The notes under the pieces are model-generated. The model saw only the letters and a list, made by a program, of their open reading frames with translations, ran no database searches and had not been told where the DNA came from. A DNA stretch of 64,000 nt, from positions 1-64,000 of the forward strand of contig NZ_QLLL01000003.1 of NCBI RefSeq assembly GCF_003259335.1, read 5' to 3'. The position numbers and the translations under genes were made by a program. Positions 56,256 to 64,000 of the stretch are shown in pieces. Source of the stretch: Chitinophaga skermanii. GTDB taxonomy: Bacteria > Bacteroidota > Bacteroidia > Chitinophagales > Chitinophagaceae. The stretch's first letter is position 1. Each line of letters begins with the position of its first letter.

Positions 56256-56699
56256 ATGGCAAATTATCCATTACCAAAGTTTCACTTCCAAGTAGAATGG
56301 GGTGGAAAAAACATCGGTTTCACGGAAGTGACAGGCTTAACCGTGGAAACGGAAGCGATTGAGTACCGTCATGGTGCGAGCCCTGAATATCATAAAACCA
56401 AGCAACCCGGTTTACAGAAATATAGCAACATCACGTTAAAACGTGGTACGTTTCAATCCGACAACGAGTATTTCGATTGGTGGAAAGAAACCGTGTTCTT
56501 CCAAGAACAAAACGGTAAATACCGTCGTAACATCACCATTAGCTTACTCGATGAAATGCACAAGCCGATCATCGTATGGAAAGTGAAAAACGCTTGGCCA
56601 ATTAAAGTGCAAGCTGCCGATTTGAAAGCTGATGCAAACGAGATCGCTATTGAAAGCGTGGAGTTGGTGCATGAAGGTTTGGTGATTGAAAATAAATAG
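56256..56699 (+). CDS. Tail tube protein, gp19/Hcp-like (first copy)
   Basis: This 147-residue gp19-type tube protein starts with the family pattern YPLPKFHFQVEWGGKNIGFTEVTGLTVE and contains LKRGTF and NAWPIKVQAADLKADANEIAIESVELVHEGL in the second half. These polymerise as stacked hexameric rings to form the inner tube. The next gene is a diverged second copy, 2 bp downstream. Two tube types are known in PVC/Afp systems, where one forms the baseplate-proximal layer. Confidence 0.93.
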   Translation: MANYPLPKFHFQVEWGGKNIGFTEVTGLTVETEAIEYRHGASPEYHKTKQPGLQKYSNITLKRGTFQSDNEYFDWWKETVFFQEQNGKYRRNITISLLDEMHKPIIVWKVKNAWPIKVQAADLKADANEIAIESVELVHEGLVIENK

Positions 56700-56701
56700 C
56701 C

Positions 56702-57163
56702 ATGAACAGTGTATATCCGCCCGTTGGGTTTCATTTCAAAGTAGAGTTTTTATTTGATAAAAAAGGCTCGCAACAACAAGCCGACAACGATGTGATGTTC
56801 GCATCGGTGTCGGGCCTCAATTATCAAATGCAAACGGATTCATTGCGCGAAGGGGGTGAAAACCGTTTCGAACACACGATCCCACTGAGAAGTAAAGTAA
56901 CGGATTTGGTATTACGCCGCGGCATCTTCAAACCGAAAGACTCCGCGATCTCGCAATGGTGCCACGAAGCATTTAACAACTTCACCTTCACACCGGTCGA
57001 CCTCGTTATTAATCTCCTCAATGAAAAACATGAGCCGTTGATGACTTGGAAAGTACACCGTGCATGGCCGAAAGGCTGGAAGGTGGCAGATTTTAATGCT
57101 GATAAAGGCGAGGTGGTGATAGAAACTTTCGAGTTAAACTATAACTATTTCACCTTGGAATAA
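56702..57163 (+). CDS. Tail tube protein, gp19/Hcp-like (second copy)
   Basis: This 153-residue paralogue of the preceding tube protein has the pattern PPVGFHFKVEF with a longer N-terminal loop (FDKKGSQQQADNDVMFASVSGLN) and LRRGIF plus RAWPKGWKVADFNADKGEVVIETFELNYNYF. The inserted loop fits the baseplate-proximal initiator tube role of the second tube protein in other eCIS, but which copy is major is not decided by sequence alone. Confidence 0.92.
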   Translation: MNSVYPPVGFHFKVEFLFDKKGSQQQADNDVMFASVSGLNYQMQTDSLREGGENRFEHTIPLRSKVTDLVLRRGIFKPKDSAISQWCHEAFNNFTFTPVDLVINLLNEKHEPLMTWKVHRAWPKGWKVADFNADKGEVVIETFELNYNYFTLE

Positions 57164-57182
57164 CAACCTAAAAGCAATCGGT

Positions 57183-57350
57183 ATGCCTGTAGAAATAAGA
57201 GAACTGTTGATTAAAGTAGCTGTAGATGAAAGTGCCGGCAAGCAAAACGCCGGCAACAGCGAGCAGCAAGGCGGCGGCAATCCTGAAGAGATTGTAAAGC
57301 TTTGCGTAGAGAAGGTATTAGAAGTGATTAAAGAACAAAAAGAACGCTAA
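57183..57350 (+). CDS. Small DUF5908-like CIS protein
   Basis: This 55-residue ORF reads MPVEIRELLIKVAVDESAGK, then a Gln/Gly/Asn-rich linker and a helical end EIVKLCVEKVLEVIKEQKER. It is short but fits its slot exactly: it begins 19 bp after the tube stop and its TAA overlaps the next ATG by 1 bp (TAATG). DUF5908 proteins with an MPVEIREL start are small accessory proteins of contractile injection loci. The role is unknown. Confidence 0.8.
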   Translation: MPVEIRELLIKVAVDESAGKQNAGNSEQQGGGNPEEIVKLCVEKVLEVIKEQKER

Positions 57351-58063
57351 TGGCGAGCAATAAAGAAACCGCGAACGTTGAAAAAATTGTGATTCGACCC
57401 TTCTTGAACCAGAAGCAGGATAAGTCGGCCGGTGGAGATTTTACCATCCCCATCAACCCCGAAAACTATTCCCAATCTTACAAGGTAGAAGCGAAGCAAA
57501 AAACAACCGGCGGTAACCAAGGCGGTGCACCGGAATACAAATTCACGGCGCCCGAACAATTGAAGCTCGACTTCACGTTGGACAATACGGGTACGATCGA
57601 AGGGAATATTTTGAACGGTACAGAAGTGCGCGAGCAGGTAGACAAACTACTCGGCACCGTTTACAAAATGCAAGGCGAAGCCCACAAGCCCGCGATCTTA
57701 AAGATACAATGGGGCTTGTTTACCTTCGATTGTATTCTAACAACGTTGGATATCAACTACGTACTGTTTAAACCCAATGGCGACCCGTTACGTGCCAAAG
57801 TAAGCGCTACGTTCACACAATATACCGAACCTAAAAAGCGCGTTGCAAAAGAAGATAAACATAGTCCTGACTTATACAGAAGTGTAAAAGTAAACGACGG
57901 TGATACGCTTCCATTGCTTTGCTATAAAAACTACAGTGATCCGAATTTCTATATGCAAGTGGCTTACTTCAATGGTTTGGTGAGTGTACGCGATTTGAAG
58001 AAAGATGAACAACTCGCGTTCCCACCGATCAATGATACACCCATTCAACCCCAAAATAAGTAA
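57350..58063 (+). CDS. LysM-domain CIS tube/baseplate hub protein (Pvc7/Afp7-like)
   Basis: This 237-residue protein has an N-terminal tube-adapter-like domain (about 1-165, VIRPFLNQ and QWGLFTFDCILTTLDINYVLFKPNGDPLRAKVSATF) and a C-terminal LysM-like region (about 184-229, VKVNDGDTLPLLCYKNYSD). The same two-part layout is seen in Pvc7/Afp7 and gp53-like hub proteins, which sit between tube and spike. It overlaps the preceding small gene by 1 bp and the spike gene follows after 2 bp. Confidence 0.88.
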   Translation: MASNKETANVEKIVIRPFLNQKQDKSAGGDFTIPINPENYSQSYKVEAKQKTTGGNQGGAPEYKFTAPEQLKLDFTLDNTGTIEGNILNGTEVREQVDKLLGTVYKMQGEAHKPAILKIQWGLFTFDCILTTLDINYVLFKPNGDPLRAKVSATFTQYTEPKKRVAKEDKHSPDLYRSVKVNDGDTLPLLCYKNYSDPNFYMQVAYFNGLVSVRDLKKDEQLAFPPINDTPIQPQNK

Positions 58064-58065
58064 CA

Positions 58066-59853
58066 ATGGCCGGAGAAAACGTTGCCCGCGATGAAAGATT
58101 GATTCCTACCCCTGGGAAGTCCGACTATACGGAGTTTACAGTGTATGTAAACGGTACGAAAGTCGATAACCCGGCGTATAACCTCCGTACAGCCTTTATC
58201 GTAAAGGAAGCGAATATGATTCCGACGGCGAAGTTGGTGTATCTCGATGGCGATGTGTCGAACGAGAAGTTCACCATCAGCGAAGCAGCTGAATTTATTC
58301 CAGGTAACGAGATCGAATTGAAGGTAGGGCGTGATGGAGAGTTAACGAGCGTATTCAAAGGTATTATCGTGAAGCACGCCATCAAAGCCAATGAAAAGGG
58401 CGATGCTGCTTTGCAGGTTGAATGTAAAGACAAGGCCGTGGCTTTAACCCTCGGTCGTAAAAACAAATACTTTAAAGACATCAAAGATAGCGATGCTATT
58501 CAGCAAGTGCTGGCTAGTTATGCAGGTACGATGAAAGCTACTAGCGTAACACAAAAAGAGCTGGTACAGTACTATTGTACAGACTGGGATTTTGTGTTGA
58601 GCAGGGCAGAAGTGAACGGCTTACTACTGATGGTGAACGATGGCAAAGTAGACATGGTAGAACCCAAGCTTGCCGGCTCGCCTAGCATTACGCTCGTATA
58701 TGGTGCCACTATCGACGAATTCGAAGCAGAAATGGATGCCCGCACACAATGGAAAGAAGTGGAAGCCTCGTCGTGGAGCTACAAGGAACAAGCGGTGAAA
58801 ACATCGAGTGTTTCGAGTGTGTCGTTCCAAGAGGCAGGTAACCTTTCCGGGAGCGACCTTGCTAAAGCATTGGCACCCGATAAGTTTGTGTTGCGCCATG
58901 CAGGACCGGTAAGCGAACCGGAATTAAAAGCCTGGAGCGAAGCGTACTTGCTCAAAAGCCGTATGTCGAAAATCCGGGGCCGCGCTAAAGTAAAGGGGAA
59001 TCCTACCACCAAAGCAGGCGATACCATCGAGTTAAAAGGACTGGGTAAACGCTTCAATGGCCTCGTGTATGTAAGCGGTGTACGACATGAGTACGCCGAT
59101 GGCGTATGGACAACGCATATGCAGTTCGGTATTTCGCCGAATTGGTTTCATCACAAAGAAGACATCATCGAAACGCCCGCTGCCGGGTTGTTACCTGCCG
59201 TAAATGGGTTACAAATCGGTGTAGTTGTACAACTGGAAAACGACCCCGATGGAGAGCACCGCATACTGGTGCGTATGCCAATGGTAGATAATGCCGATAA
59301 AGGCACTTGGGCGAGAATGGCTTCATTAGATGCGGGTAATGACCGCGGTTATTTCTTTCGTCCTGAAATTGGCGACGAGGTGATCGTAGGATTTGTGAAT
59401 GGAGATCCCCGTTTTGCTGTAGTGCTAGGTATGCTGCATAGTAGCAAGAACCCTGCACCTGTGCAAGCGAAGGACGACAATCACATCAAAGGATTGCAAA
59501 CCCGCAGCAAAATGAAGTTCATGTACGACGATGAAAACAAAGTCATGAAAATGGAAACACCCGCGGGAAATTCCATTGAACTCAGCGAAAAAGACCAAGC
59601 AATAAGCATCAAAGATCAAAGCGGCAATAGCATTAAAATGGAAGCAAGCGCGATTACCATTAAAAGTGCGGCCGATATAAAATTCGAATCAACCGGCGCG
59701 ATACAATTCAAAGCGGGCACTGACTTCAAAATTGAAGCCTTATCGATCGCCGCGAAGGCTAGTACATCACTCGAGTTAAACGGCGGCGCAACAGCTAAGT
59801 TAGCCGCATCGGGTATGTTGGAATTATCGGGCGGTATGGTGAAAATTAATTAA
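58066..59853 (+). CDS. VgrG-like central spike protein
   Basis: This 595-residue protein has gp27-like hub domains (about 1-365, with GRDGELTSVFKGIIVKHAIKANEKGDAALQVECKDK). A gp5-type OB fold follows (about 375-470, LQIGVVVQLENDPDGEHRILVRMPM and VNGDPRFAVVLGMLHSS), then a C-terminal beta-helix needle (about 475-595) of repeated short strands. It forms the trimeric spike at the baseplate centre. It ends directly after the needle, so there is no fused effector domain. Confidence 0.94.
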   Translation: MAGENVARDERLIPTPGKSDYTEFTVYVNGTKVDNPAYNLRTAFIVKEANMIPTAKLVYLDGDVSNEKFTISEAAEFIPGNEIELKVGRDGELTSVFKGIIVKHAIKANEKGDAALQVECKDKAVALTLGRKNKYFKDIKDSDAIQQVLASYAGTMKATSVTQKELVQYYCTDWDFVLSRAEVNGLLLMVNDGKVDMVEPKLAGSPSITLVYGATIDEFEAEMDARTQWKEVEASSWSYKEQAVKTSSVSSVSFQEAGNLSGSDLAKALAPDKFVLRHAGPVSEPELKAWSEAYLLKSRMSKIRGRAKVKGNPTTKAGDTIELKGLGKRFNGLVYVSGVRHEYADGVWTTHMQFGISPNWFHHKEDIIETPAAGLLPAVNGLQIGVVVQLENDPDGEHRILVRMPMVDNADKGTWARMASLDAGNDRGYFFRPEIGDEVIVGFVNGDPRFAVVLGMLHSSKNPAPVQAKDDNHIKGLQTRSKMKFMYDDENKVMKMETPAGNSIELSEKDQAISIKDQSGNSIKMEASAITIKSAADIKFESTGAIQFKAGTDFKIEALSIAAKASTSLELNGGATAKLAASGMLELSGGMVKIN

Positions 59854-59868
59854 CCCCAAAACAATGTT

Positions 59869-60159
59869 ATGCCTCCAGCAGCAAGAATTTCCGATATGCA
59901 TGTATGTCCCATGGCTAATGGCCCGGTTCCCCACGTGGGTGGCCCGGTGATTGGTCCGGGTGCACCTACGGTGCTTATCGGGGGAATGCCTGCAGCCGTA
60001 GTGGGCGATATGTGCACTTGTACAGGCCCGCCTGATGTGATAATAAAAGGCTCTGCCACGGTATTAATTGGCGGTAAGCCTGCGGCACGCATGGGTGATA
60101 CAACAGCCCATGGCGGTAGTATTGTACTAGGAGCGCCAACTGTAATGATTGGCGGGTAA
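59869..60159 (+). CDS. PAAR-domain spike tip protein
   Basis: This 96-residue protein is the cone that caps the VgrG needle. It shows the PAAR pattern twice: TVLIGGMPAAVVGD near 41-54 and TVLIGGKPAARMGD near 69-82. Cys and His residues (HVCPM, CTCTG, TTAHGG) could bind the structural zinc. It has no N- or C-terminal extension, so no toxin is fused here. It lies 16 bp downstream of the spike gene. Confidence 0.95.
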   Translation: MPPAARISDMHVCPMANGPVPHVGGPVIGPGAPTVLIGGMPAAVVGDMCTCTGPPDVIIKGSATVLIGGKPAARMGDTTAHGGSIVLGAPTVMIGG

Positions 60160-60183
60160 CATTGAGCTGTAAAACATATAATT

Positions 60184-60636
60184 ATGTTAGATGCAAAAGA
60201 TTTCTTGGGTTGTGGCTGGTCGTTTCCTCCCACTTTCCGTAAAACAGCCGACAAGCACGCAGGTGCTGTGTTAGTGGTGGGGAAGGAGGATATTGATCAG
60301 AGCTTACACATCATACTGTCGACCAGTTTAGGTGAACGGGTGATGTTGCCACAATTCGGCTGCAACTTGGCCGATTACCAATTCGAATCGATTAGTAATA
60401 CGATGGTAGGCTTTTTAACGGATATGGTCAGCAATGCCATTTTGTATTACGAAGCCAGGATACAATTGGAGAAAGTGACGGTATCTGACCCTAATTCTTG
60501 GGATGCGATACAAGGCATATTACGCATCAACATCGATTACATCATCCGCGCTACGAATGCCCGGCATAATTACGTGTATGATTTTTACTTACGTGATGGA
60601 AGCTGGGATGGCATCACTACCACTGTTATAAAATAA
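60184..60636 (+). CDS. GPW/gp25 family baseplate wedge protein
   Basis: This 150-residue gp25-like protein carries the family pattern VGKEDIDQSLHIILSTSLGERVMLPQFGCNLADYQFE (about 36-72). Members form the baseplate wedge and nucleate sheath assembly. Its stop overlaps the start of the next baseplate gene by 1 bp (TAATG). Confidence 0.95.
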   Translation: MLDAKDFLGCGWSFPPTFRKTADKHAGAVLVVGKEDIDQSLHIILSTSLGERVMLPQFGCNLADYQFESISNTMVGFLTDMVSNAILYYEARIQLEKVTVSDPNSWDAIQGILRINIDYIIRATNARHNYVYDFYLRDGSWDGITTTVIK

Positions 60637-63600
60637 TGAACGAGCAAGATAACATATCGAATAACTTGGTGCGCGATGGCGTAAGTCAATGGCAACGTAC
60701 CCTTGCGTCGTTATCGACGAAGAACGTGTCGATTGATGAACGTAGTACCTCCGACATCTTAGCCTTCCTTTACAGGTATGCGAAGTACGTTTTGTATTAC
60801 GATGATGAACACTTAAAGCCGTCGCAAAAAGCCAGCGAGCCGTTGAGAGCAGAAGGAGATTGGCAGGATTTCTTCCGCCTGAATCCACCCTTTCAATACG
60901 CTGCTGTGCATCAATTTGATGCACAAGCTTTACAGCAAGCTTACCAAGCCACCCGTGCTAAAGTGAAACACTTAACTGGGGAGGAGCGTTTTTGGGCCTT
61001 ATTTAACCGTGTGTTCGACTTAGCCCTGCAATTAGAATATTGGCGTGGGCAGCTCGACGATAACACGGCACTAAAAGATATGCTCAATGCGCATATTTCA
61101 ACAGATTCATCGAAGGCATTGAGCCGCTTAATAGCCATGGCCAATACGATGGATGAAAAGCCTGTTGCGATTGTTAAACAAATGGGCATGCTGGCAAGGG
61201 AGGTAACTTGGCAATTGAGTTTTGATAAATTGATTGCGAAAGATGCCTATTATAACAAGCTGTCGGCCTTCCCACGTAAGCAATACACCCAAATGTTGCA
61301 ACAGTTCGACGAGTTGTTTTTGTTGTTCTACAAAGGCATACAACAGGTGCAACAATTTGCATTGACGAACTTCAACGATGAGTTGCTTAACAAACAAGAT
61401 CACCAGCCACACGTGGCATTGATCTATGCATTCATTCGGTTGTTAGACCAGGTGAAGTTGCGAATGAATACGTTACCTACGCAGCATTTGGATTTCTTTT
61501 ACCGAGAAGTGTTGCGTTTAGAGAAAAAGCCTTTGCAACCCGATCACGCTCATATCGTGGCCGAATTAGCGAAGCAAGTGCCGCAGTACTTATTGAAAAA
61601 AGGAACCGGCTTCAAAGCAGGAAAAGACTTGCTGGGTAAAGACATTAAATTTGAAAGCATTGAAGATGTGGTGTTCAATAAGGCGAAAGTAACCCAATTG
61701 CGCACCCTTTTCCGCGACGAGAAAGCCATCATGTATGCAGCACCTCAAGCAGCGAGCGCCGATGGCTTGGGTGATGGATTCCGGAACCCGCTTTTTAATA
61801 GTTGGCCTTTACTTGGTGCAAAGAAATATATCAATAAGAACAATCCTGGTGGAGGATTCCAACATTTTCCATTTGCTACTACAGGATTAATGTTATCGTC
61901 GCCTGTATTATTACTGAAAGAAGGCGAGCGTACGATAACGGTTGAGTTGAACTTACAACCCGATGGTGCCGATAAATCATTGCAAGGCACCAATTTCATA
62001 GCCTTATTAGCCAAGAAATTTTACAGGTTAACAGAACCCTTGTTAAAAGCCTTGGTGAAAGATGGATTTACAAAAGCTACTGCCGATGTATTAAAAGCAG
62101 AGATAGCGGCGACACCGTCGAAAGAAATATGGTTAACTGAAGAAACTGGGTTCACACAATTTAGAAACTTCAACAACATCGGTTCTACTGATAAAGAAAA
62201 ATTGAAAAAAGCAGCCGGTACGGGCTTACTAGATATTGCTTGCACCACTGCCGATGGTTGGTTACCCATTCCTGCATCAACGATTACCCTTGGTGTAAAC
62301 GATGTATTAACCATTAGCTTTATCATCCCGGTTGGTGCGCCCGCTATTGCACCGGCCCCGAAAGATGTGTTGCTGGCTGATTATGATGTGAAAGACCCTA
62401 TCCTTTCTATTCAATTCAACCACGCATTGCACTACCAGTTAAAAGAAGATACAACTCCTTGGTACGATTTTCTTTCAAAACAACAAATTACCAACGCTAG
62501 AATCAACGCCGTGGTAACGAAAGTGAAGAACATTCTTATCTCGAACGATGAAGGCGCTTTAGACCCAAAGAATAAATTCTTACCATTTACAGGTGTTCCT
62601 AAAAAACAAAGCAACTTCTTTATAGGTAGTGATGAAGTGTTCAGGAAACGGTTGAGCAAATTGTCGTTTTCCATGGAGTGGGAAGGCTTACCTAGTACAT
62701 TCCAAAACCATTATTTGTTGTATAAAACGCCCATCTACAACGATAGCTTCAAAGTAAAAATGGAGCAATTAAAAAATGGTAGCTGGGAGAGTATTGGAAC
62801 GAGTGTTGATTTATTTGAGATGTTGAAGGACCAGTATAATAATCCTACTGTTCTCAATACCAAGCGAACAATAGAAATAACCAATCCTTCAACGATCCCT
62901 TTGTTACAAGAACCGGTACCGGTTACAGGGTATAACCCCAACATTCCTAACGGCTTTATTCGTTGGCGCTTAGAGCAAGATTTCTTGCATGAAGAATACC
63001 CCCGTGTAATGGCAGAACAAGCGATCAGGATTGGAAATGTTAAACTGTCTGAAGTACAAATTAAAGCCAACAACACAAAAACACTGGCAGTAACCGCATT
63101 TGATACATCAAATACTGCCAAGAGTTGGATGTTGAGCCCGCCTAGTGGTACAACCGATGCGCAAGTATTGGCTTACTTAAAAAGTTTTACTACCGACATT
63201 AAAACAAAAGATGAGTATACACGGAATGCGGCAGTGGATTTGAATTCGTATGTAAACTTTACGAATGTGCCTATTGTGATGCCGAACCCGCCGTACACCC
63301 CAACACTGAAAGATTTTACATTAGAATATACAGCTGTAGCAGAAATTAACGACATCCACATCTTCCACCAGTTTCCTTATGAAGCAGGTAATTATGCGAA
63401 TGTGTTACCGGGTATGCAAGCTACCTTGATGCCTGGTTTTGTACAACAAGGCTATTTATATGTAGGCTTAAGCGATGCTTTAGCCGGATCGAATATTACT
63501 TTACTATTCCAATTAGCGGCCTTCACGGCCGATCCAGATATTAACCGTGCAAATGTTGAATGGCATTACTTGTCGGGTAACGCGTGGAAAGAGTTGTTGC

Positions 63601-64000
63601 CACTTACACACGTTATAAGCGATACGACGCAAGGATTTTTAACACCTGGCATCGTAACTATTGCAATACCCTGGGATGCTGATCAACAACATACGATCTT
63701 GCCGAGCGGGCTGCATTGGTTGCGTGCCAGTGTTAAAGATTATGCTACTGCTGTTTGCGAAGGTATAAGCGTAACAGCGCAAGCGGCCGAAGTAGTGTTT
63801 GTAGATCAACAAAACGATCCTAACAGGGTAAGCCCGCCGGTAGCAGCCAATAACATCGCGGATTTGTTAATACCCGATGCAGCCATCAGTAAAATCAACC
63901 AGCCGTATGCCGGTTTTGATGGCGTGAAACCTGAGAACGACGAGGAGTTCAAAACCCGTGTGAGTGAAAGATTACGCCATAAAGGTCGTGCTATCAATGT
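60636..64000 (+). CDS. Very large baseplate J/gp47-like protein (3' end beyond the window)
   Basis: The frame from the ATG at 60636 appears open to the right edge; I checked the start, middle and end segments and found them in register. At least 1121 residues are visible. The last part shows the baseplate J pattern ENDEEFKTRVSERLRHKGRA (about 1099-1118), typical of large Bacteroidota CIS baseplate proteins. The first 1000 residues are mostly helical then beta, without a recognised domain. It should form the inner baseplate wedge around the spike. Confidence 0.85.
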   Translation, partial: MNEQDNISNNLVRDGVSQWQRTLASLSTKNVSIDERSTSDILAFLYRYAKYVLYYDDEHLKPSQKASEPLRAEGDWQDFFRLNPPFQYAAVHQFDAQALQQAYQATRAKVKHLTGEERFWALFNRVFDLALQLEYWRGQLDDNTALKDMLNAHISTDSSKALSRLIAMANTMDEKPVAIVKQMGMLAREVTWQLSFDKLIAKDAYYNKLSAFPRKQYTQMLQQFDELFLLFYKGIQQVQQFALTNFNDELLNKQDHQPHVALIYAFIRLLDQVKLRMNTLPTQHLDFFYREVLRLEKKPLQPDHAHIVAELAKQVPQYLLKKGTGFKAGKDLLGKDIKFESIEDVVFNKAKVTQLRTLFRDEKAIMYAAPQAASADGLGDGFRNPLFNSWPLLGAKKYINKNNPGGGFQHFPFATTGLMLSSPVLLLKEGERTITVELNLQPDGADKSLQGTNFIALLAKKFYRLTEPLLKALVKDGFTKATADVLKAEIAATPSKEIWLTEETGFTQFRNFNNIGSTDKEKLKKAAGTGLLDIACTTADGWLPIPASTITLGVNDVLTISFIIPVGAPAIAPAPKDVLLADYDVKDPILSIQFNHALHYQLKEDTTPWYDFLSKQQITNARINAVVTKVKNILISNDEGALDPKNKFLPFTGVPKKQSNFFIGSDEVFRKRLSKLSFSMEWEGLPSTFQNHYLLYKTPIYNDSFKVKMEQLKNGSWESIGTSVDLFEMLKDQYNNPTVLNTKRTIEITNPSTIPLLQEPVPVTGYNPNIPNGFIRWRLEQDFLHEEYPRVMAEQAIRIGNVKLSEVQIKANNTKTLAVTAFDTSNTAKSWMLSPPSGTTDAQVLAYLKSFTTDIKTKDEYTRNAAVDLNSYVNFTNVPIVMPNPPYTPTLKDFTLEYTAVAEINDIHIFHQFPYEAGNYANVLPGMQATLMPGFVQQGYLYVGLSDALAGSNITLLFQLAAFTADPDINRANVEWHYLSGNAWKELLPLTHVISDTTQGFLTPGIVTIAIPWDADQQHTILPSGLHWLRASVKDYATAVCEGISVTAQAAEVVFVDQQNDPNRVSPPVAANNIADLLIPDAAISKINQPYAGFDGVKPENDEEFKTRVSERLRHKGRAIN

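Noticed and set aside
58066..60159. VgrG and PAAR genes as evidence for a T6SS
   Set aside because: The neighbouring cap protein, two gp19 tubes and LysM hub fit eCIS; no TssJLM or TssK-type gene is present in the window.
51071..64000. Prophage tail region
   Set aside because: Cap DUF4255, LysM hub, PAAR and DUF5908-type genes together point to an eCIS, and no phage head, lysis or integrase gene lies in the window. The region to the right is not visible, so this remains to be confirmed.

Overview
The window looks like a chromosomal segment of a Bacteroidota bacterium, most likely Chitinophagaceae (Chitinophaga-like). The evidence is two SusC/SusD pairs, an ECF sigma/FecR system, SPII lipoproteins, several upstream elements matching the Bacteroidota -7 consensus TAnnTTTG, and weak use of Shine-Dalgarno sites. 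No rRNA, tRNA, CRISPR array or insertion sequence was seen.

Layout. 1-1.7 kb: small hypothetical and secreted proteins, one with a CXXCH motif. 2.2-18.6 kb (minus strand): a nutrient-uptake locus of ECF sigma factor, FecR anti-sigma, SusC with an N-terminal STN signalling domain, SusD, DUF4843 lipoprotein, PKD-like lipoprotein and two tandem secreted metzincin-type zinc metalloproteases. There is no carbohydrate enzyme, so a peptide or protein substrate is more plausible than a glycan (inference). A GNAT-MarR-cupin unit with its own promoter/operator and terminator sits between the sigma gene and fecR. 18.7-31 kb: housekeeping genes (proA, proB, Xaa-His dipeptidase, a collagen-like lipoprotein, an AhpD-like protein, the ligase-associated exonuclease/ATP-dependent ligase pair, an OmpA-family protein, a PepSY-like protein, an MFS transporter, a ChaA-type antiporter). 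31-36 kb: a second SusCD pair without regulator or enzymes. 36-50 kb: SDR, EamA/LysR divergent pair, ElaA-type acetyltransferase, a hypothetical protein with an 11-bp repeat array upstream, a TolC-MacA-MacB efflux operon, a MauE-like membrane protein with a small secreted partner, NADAR, AraC/VOC/cupin and an Ere-like secreted protein.

51.07 kb to the right edge: a tightly packed plus-strand operon for a phage-tail-like contractile injection system. The order is DUF4255 cap protein, an unrecognised 407-aa protein, sheath, two unrecognised helical proteins, two gp19-type tube proteins, a 55-aa DUF5908-type protein, a LysM protein, a VgrG-like spike, a PAAR tip, a gp25 baseplate protein and a very large baseplate J-like protein that runs off the window. 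This is the most interesting system here. The core is a recognisable extracellular CIS, but at least three genes inside it have no assigned role, and the effector and AAA+ ATPase genes must lie beyond the right edge if the locus is complete.

All functional calls come from reading motifs and domain patterns by eye; no database search was possible.
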